This document shows, piece by piece, positions 60,160 to 64,000 of a stretch of 64,000 nt of DNA. A model generated the notes under the pieces. It saw only the letters and a list, made by a program, of their open reading frames with translations. It made no database searches and had not been told where the DNA came from. The position numbers were made by a program, and so were the translations under genes. Source of the stretch: Streptomyces sp. HUAS 15-9 (GTDB lineage: Bacteria; Actinomycetota; Actinomycetes; Streptomycetales; Streptomycetaceae); the NCBI RefSeq assembly GCF_025642155.1, contig NZ_CP106798.1, forward strand, positions 2,480,001 to 2,544,000, read 5' to 3'. How positions within the stretch are numbered: the first letter of the stretch is position 1; each line of letters opens with the position of its first letter.

Positions 60160-60242
60160 AGAGCACAAGGGTTACCTCGCCGTGACCTCTGCTAGACCCC
60201 GCCGCAACCGTGTTTCCCAGGAGGTCTGCGGGCAGTGGCACA

Positions 60243-60269
60243 CTTGTGCAAGACTCTGCAAGCTCTTGC
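60243..60269. promoter_or_regulatory. Second TGCAAG repeat cluster near malR
   Basis: TGCAAG at 60247 and again at 60257, with CTTGT and CTTGC at the ends, give partly overlapping inverted and direct sites. They may mediate malR autoregulation. Confidence 0.55.
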
Positions 60270-60437
60270 CGCCGCTTTCCAGGACGGGAATCATCCCTTG
60301 CGGAACGGACGCCGACCAGCCGACCAGAAGGACGAGGGAGCGCGATGACGCAGCAACCCGCAGCGGGCCGTGGGACCGCGCGCGCACGGCGTCCCATTGG
60401 TGCGCAAGGTGAGGTACGGCCGGTACAGTCCGGTGCC

Positions 60438-61472
60438 GTGACCACACGGCTTGCCGACATCGCAGCGCAGGCGGGGGTGAGCGAAGCGACCGTCAGCCGC
60501 GTTCTCAACGGCAAGCCGGGCGTCGCCGCCACCACCCGCCAGTCCGTGCTGGCCGCGCTGGACGTGCTCGGCTACGAGCGTCCGGTACGGCTGCGGCAGC
60601 GCAGCGAGGGCCTGGTGGGCCTGATAACCCCGGAGCTGGAGAACCCGATATTCCCGGCGCTGGCCCAGGTCATCGGCCAGGCGCTGACCCGGCAGGGCTA
60701 CACGCCGATTCTGGCCACGCAGACGCCGGGCGGGTCGACGGAGGACGAGCTGACCGAGATGCTCGTCGACCGCGGGGTCGCCGGGATCATCTATGTCTCC
60801 GGACTGCACGCGGACACCACCGCCGACATGCAGCGCTATGAGCGGCTGCGGGCGCAGGGCGTGCCGTTCGTGCTGGTCGACGGCTTCTCGCCGAAGGTGC
60901 AGGCGCCGTTCATCTCGCCGGACGACCGGGCGGCGATGACGCTGGCCGTGACGCACCTCGCCTCCCTGGGGCACACCCGCATCGGACTCGCCCTGGGGCC
61001 GAAGCGGTACGTGCCCGTGCAGCGCAAGATCGAGGGCTTCGTGCGCGCGATGCAGGACCAGGTGGGTCTGAACGCCGAGGTGATCGAGACGGAGCTCGTG
61101 CAGCACTCGCTGTTCACCCTGGAGGGCGGCCAGGCGGCCGCCACGGCGCTCATCGAGCGAGGCTGTACGGCGGTGGTCTGCGCCAGCGACATGATGGCTC
61201 TGGGCGCGATACGGGCGGCCCGCCAGCGGGGTCTGGAAGTGCCCCGGGACGTCTCGGTCGTGGGCTTCGACGACTCCCCGCTGATCGCCTTCACCGACCC
61301 GCCGCTGACCACGGTCCGCAAGCCGGTGCCGGCGATGGGACAGGCCGCGGTGCGCACGCTGCTGGAGGAGATCGGGGGGACGCCCGCCCCGCACAGCGAG
61401 TTCGTCTTCATGCCGGAACTGGTGGTGCGCGGCTCGACCGCTTCGGCCCCGGGTGAGCGGAATCGTCCCTGA
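60438..61472 (+). CDS. malR: LacI family maltose repressor MalR
   Basis: The 344-aa protein starts with a LacI HTH (TTRLADIAAQAGVSEATVSR VLNGKPGV region). The sugar-binding part follows (LVGLITPELENPIFPALAQV, SLGHTRIGLALGPKRYVPVQ, CASDMMALGAIRAARQRG, VSVVGFDDSPLIAF). It represses malEFG-aglA and probably the amylases. GTG 60438 gives the length and start known for S. coelicolor MalR. An upstream ATG at 60345 has a better ribosome site and would add 31 residues, so the true start is open. Confidence 0.93.
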   Translation: MTTRLADIAAQAGVSEATVSRVLNGKPGVAATTRQSVLAALDVLGYERPVRLRQRSEGLVGLITPELENPIFPALAQVIGQALTRQGYTPILATQTPGGSTEDELTEMLVDRGVAGIIYVSGLHADTTADMQRYERLRAQGVPFVLVDGFSPKVQAPFISPDDRAAMTLAVTHLASLGHTRIGLALGPKRYVPVQRKIEGFVRAMQDQVGLNAEVIETELVQHSLFTLEGGQAAATALIERGCTAVVCASDMMALGAIRAARQRGLEVPRDVSVVGFDDSPLIAFTDPPLTTVRKPVPAMGQAAVRTLLEEIGGTPAPHSEFVFMPELVVRGSTASAPGERNRP

Positions 61473-61644
61473 TTCCTGCCTGGTTCCTGAAGCCTCCTAG
61501 AGTCCTCCCTGAAGGGGAGAAATCCCCCATCCCGCACGCTGCGCCGGCAGGAGGGCCGGGAGTCCTCCCACGGTAGAACGTGCGGCAGGAACCCGGCCTT
61601 GGGATGATCGGTCGGACAAGCCTTTTCTGGCAGACTCTGTGCCT

Positions 61645-62508
61645 ATGAGTGACTCGACCGTGACAGAACCGGAAGGTCGCGAGCAGGTGGCCGTTCCGCA
61701 GTCAGTCACGGGCGAGGGCGAGCAGGGTTTCCTCCGCCGGTTGCGCACTCCGCGGCGGCCCCGTCTCTGGTTCGAGGTCCTGCTGATCGCGGTGAGTTAC
61801 TGGACGTACTCGCTCATCCGCAACGCGGTACCGGAGCAACGGGGTGGGGCGCTGCGCAACGCCGACTGGCTCTGGAGGACCGAGCACCGGCTGGGAATCG
61901 CCGTCGAGGAGTCGGTCAACCACACCGTGAACTCGGTGTCTTGGCTGATCGTGGGCATGAACTACTACTACGCGACGCTGCACTTCGTGGTGACGCTGGC
62001 CGTGCTGGTGTGGCTGTACCGCAGCCACCCGGGGCGTTACGCGGCGACCCGACTGGTGTTGTTCGCGACGACGGGCGTGGCCCTGGTCGGTTACTATCTG
62101 TATCCACTCGCCCCGCCCCGGTTGATGAACGGCGGCCACTTCGTCGACACCGTGATGATCCACCACACCTGGGGTTCGATGGCCTCGGGGGATCTGAAGC
62201 ACATGTCGAACCAGTACGCCGCGATGCCGTCGATGCACATCGGCTGGTCCCTGTGGTGCGGCCTGACGATCTTCGCGCTGGCCAGAACCCCATGGGTCCG
62301 CGTCCTGGGCCTGTTCTACCCGGCGTCGACCCTGCTGGTCATCGTCGCCACGGCCAACCACTTCTGGCTGGACGCGGTGGGCGGCATCCTCTGCCTCACC
62401 TTCGGCTTCACGGTGGCACGCCTGTGGTACGGCACCCTGCCGTACACAATGCCGAGGGTGGCACCGGGGCGGGGCAGGGTGGGCCCACTGCTCCCGAACA
62501 AGGCGTGA
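61645..62508 (+). CDS. PAP2 superfamily membrane phosphatase
   Basis: The 287-aa protein has five or six hydrophobic segments and the phosphatase pattern: YPLAPPRLM, then AMPSMHIGWSLW (PSMH motif) and ATANHFWLDAVGGI with the distal His and Asp. Such proteins remove phosphate from lipids or act as inositol-phosphoceramide-type transferases (PAP2_3 group). ATG 61645 is preferred over the GTG at 61639. It is not obviously linked to malR. Confidence 0.9.
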   Translation: MSDSTVTEPEGREQVAVPQSVTGEGEQGFLRRLRTPRRPRLWFEVLLIAVSYWTYSLIRNAVPEQRGGALRNADWLWRTEHRLGIAVEESVNHTVNSVSWLIVGMNYYYATLHFVVTLAVLVWLYRSHPGRYAATRLVLFATTGVALVGYYLYPLAPPRLMNGGHFVDTVMIHHTWGSMASGDLKHMSNQYAAMPSMHIGWSLWCGLTIFALARTPWVRVLGLFYPASTLLVIVATANHFWLDAVGGILCLTFGFTVARLWYGTLPYTMPRVAPGRGRVGPLLPNKA

Positions 62509-63299
62509 CCACTGCGTGGCTCGGCAGGGGGTTCAACTTTCCGGCACCGCCGGCGGGCGACAGCGGCTGGTGGGGCCGCGGGGGTCCGGCCGGTTGGGCA
62601 CTGCCAACGGGGCCGCGGGGGGTCCAGCCGAGTACGGCACCGCCGGCGGGCGACAGCGGCAGGTGGGGCCGCGGGGGTCCGGCCGGTTGGGCACTGCCAA
62701 CGGGGCCGCGGGGGGTCCAGCCGAGTACGGCACCGCCGGCGGGCGACAGCGGCAGGTGGGGCCGCGGGGGTCCGGCCGGTTGGGCACTGCCAACGGGGCC
62801 GCGGGGGGTCCAGCCGAGTACGGCACCGCCGGCGGGCGACAGCGGCAGGTGGGGCCGCGGGGGTCCGGCCGAGTACGGCACCGCCGGTCAACGCCGTGGC
62901 GGCTGAGCGCCGTGGCGGCGGATTCTGGTGAGTGGCGATGTTCTTGCAGCCGCGGCATGCGGTGGCATCGGCGGCAGTCGCCGACCGCAGAACAGCCTGG
63001 CAACAGGCAGCCACCGCCACTGCGCCTGGCGGCGGCCGCAGCACCCTCACCGTCGACAGCGGGGTGGTCGTGATCCCTCGCAGCAGTGCGCCGGCGGCGC
63101 GCCGGCGCAGCCCGACAGAGCCGCGCCCGCCCTCTGGGGCCGCCCGCCCATGACCTGCCGCAGCGGCGACCGGCCACGACAGTGGAGACCGGCGGTTTCA
63201 CCGCGTACCCGCACCACCACAGCCTTCGCACACCCCCCGAACCGTCACGGCAGTGAAGCCCCGCACCACCGGTGAACCCCCTGCCGAACCGCCGGAGGC
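62509..63299. other. 791-bp non-coding stretch with a tandem repeat array
   Basis: The left half is the 93-bp array at 62545-62885. The right half (62886-63299) is GC-rich with no convincing gene. Open frames across it are due to the repeat and composition. Confidence 0.7.
62545..62885. repeat. 93-bp tandem repeat array (minisatellite), 3.7 copies
   Basis: Units start CACCGCCGGCGGGCGACAGC at 62545, 62638, 62731 and 62824, the last one partial. Units 2 and 3 look identical and unit 1 differs by one base (GGCTGG against GGCAGG). The unit length is a multiple of three and free of stops in some frames. Confidence 0.92.
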
Positions 63300-64000
63300 T
63301 CACGCTCCGTAGAAGAGTTCTTCCATCACCGCCCGTGCCCTGCGCGTCGTGCGGCGGTAGGCGTCGAGCATGTCGCCCGCGTGGCCGGGGCCGTAGCCGA
63401 GGTAGCGGCCGACCGCGGCCAGTTCGCGGCGTTCCGAGGGGAACGTGTCGCCGGCCCGGCCGCGGACCAGCATGACGGCGTTGCGGACGCGTGTGGCGAG
63501 GACCCAGGCCTCGTCCAGGGTCGCCGCGTCCTCGGTGGAGATCAGGTCCGCCGCGCGGGCGGCGGCCAGCGCCTCGCGGGTGCGCGTGGTGCGCAGGCCG
63601 GGCTCCACCCAGCCGTGCCGGAGCTGAAGCAGTTGGACGGTCCACTCGACGTCGGAGAGGCCGCCGGGGCCCAGCTTGGTGTGGAGCTTGGGGTCGGCGC
63701 CGCGCGGGAGGCGCTCGGACTCCATGCGGGCCTTCAGGCGCCGGATCTCGCGGACCGCCTCGTCGCCGAGGCCCTCCGCCGGGTAGCGCAGGGGGTCGAT
63801 GAGCTCGATGAAGCGGCCGGCCAGTTCCTCGTCCCCGGCGACCGGCTCGGCCCGCAGCAGCGCCTGCGACTCCCAGACCAGGGACCAGCGGCGGTAGTAG
63901 GCCTCGTACGACTTCAGGGTCCGCACGAGCGGGCCCGACTTGCCCTCCGGGCGCAGGTCCGCGTCGATGAGCAGGGGCGGGTCGGCGCTGGGGATCTGGA
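63300..64000 (-). CDS. glnE: Glutamine synthetase adenylyltransferase GlnE, C-terminal part
   Basis: GlnE adds and removes AMP on the regulatory tyrosine of GlnA. Only the last 232 residues are in the window; the gene runs past the right edge. The visible sequence has the second catalytic domain motif DADLRPEGKSGPLVRTL, then SYEAYYRRWSLVWESQALLR, LGPGGLSDVEWTVQLLQLRH and the C-terminal helix bundle ending AVMEELFYGA. Its substrate, glnA, is at 16274. Confidence 0.95.
   Translation of the reverse strand, partial: QIPSADPPLLIDADLRPEGKSGPLVRTLKSYEAYYRRWSLVWESQALLRAEPVAGDEELAGRFIELIDPLRYPAEGLGDEAVREIRRLKARMESERLPRGADPKLHTKLGPGGLSDVEWTVQLLQLRHGWVEPGLRTTRTREALAAARAADLISTEDAATLDEAWVLATRVRNAVMLVRGRAGDTFPSERRELAAVGRYLGYGPGHAGDMLDAYRRTTRRARAVMEELFYGA

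Larger units (their letters stand above)
60006..60437. other. malE-malR divergent control region
   Basis: 432 bp with no gene. It holds the CTTGCA repeats at 60139-60159 and 60243-60269 and, at 60345, an in-frame ATG with GAGGGAG upstream that could be an alternative malR start. Confidence 0.7.

Noticed and set aside
62516..63645. Repeat-containing open frames of 157-370 codons on both strands around the 93-bp array
   Set aside because: The repeat unit is a multiple of three with no stops. No ribosome sites are seen, and part of the longest frame is a shadow of glnE.

Overview
The window is high-GC actinobacterial chromosome and almost certainly Streptomyces. Third codon positions are rich in G/C, many genes start with GTG behind GGAGG-type sites, and the gene order aceE - lipB - lipA - glnA - glnII - (amylases) - aglA/malGFE - malR - glnE is, from memory, that of the Streptomyces coelicolor core chromosome around SCO2183 to SCO2234. 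No rRNA, tRNA, CRISPR array, phage or plasmid replication gene was seen.

Layout. 1-13 kb: pyruvate dehydrogenase E1 (aceE), a WYL regulator with a very large low-complexity insert, a peptidoglycan-recognition amidase, a MarP-like membrane serine protease, a GNAT enzyme, an SDR39U1-type epimerase, a flavoprotein and a TPR regulator. 12.3-18 kb: lipoate genes lipB-lipA, a DUF4191 protein, an RDD protein and glnA with a well-formed GlnR box. 18.6-24.3 kb: a tightly coupled minus-strand operon that looks like an azomycin (2-nitroimidazole, 'roh'-type) pathway from L-arginine. Its members are an MppP/RohP-like PLP oxidase, a 177-aa protein, a dihydrodipicolinate-synthase-like aldolase, a haem-oxygenase-like diiron oxygenase, a Rieske-methyltransferase fusion and a DsbA-like protein. 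The operon carries two lesions: a 250-bp MITE-like element with 26-bp terminal inverted repeats inside the aldolase gene, and a frameshift in the Rieske-methyltransferase gene. 24.8-26.4 kb: YceI and rhodanese genes divergent from a marR gene across a perfect 16-bp inverted repeat. 26.5-46.7 kb: HtpX/PspAB, several conserved or secreted proteins, glnII, a two-component pair, a second frameshifted gene and a ferredoxin-reductase/metal-hydrolase pair with a TetR regulator. 46.7-61.5 kb: a starch and maltodextrin region with a giant secreted amylase/pullulanase, a secreted alpha-amylase, aglA, malG, malF, malE and malR, with CTTGC-type repeats at the promoters. 62.5-62.9 kb: a 93-bp tandem repeat array. 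The window ends inside glnE.

How the genes work together. glnA, glnII and glnE are the two glutamine synthetases and the adenylyltransferase that modifies GSI. The extracellular amylases, MalEFG importer, AglA and MalR form one starch/maltose unit. lipB/lipA make lipoyl groups that pyruvate dehydrogenase (aceE at the left edge) needs. A small 'SPKL-EQG' repeat family of the kind scattered in Streptomyces genomes sits in frame in aceE and aglA and twice inside the MITE-like element.
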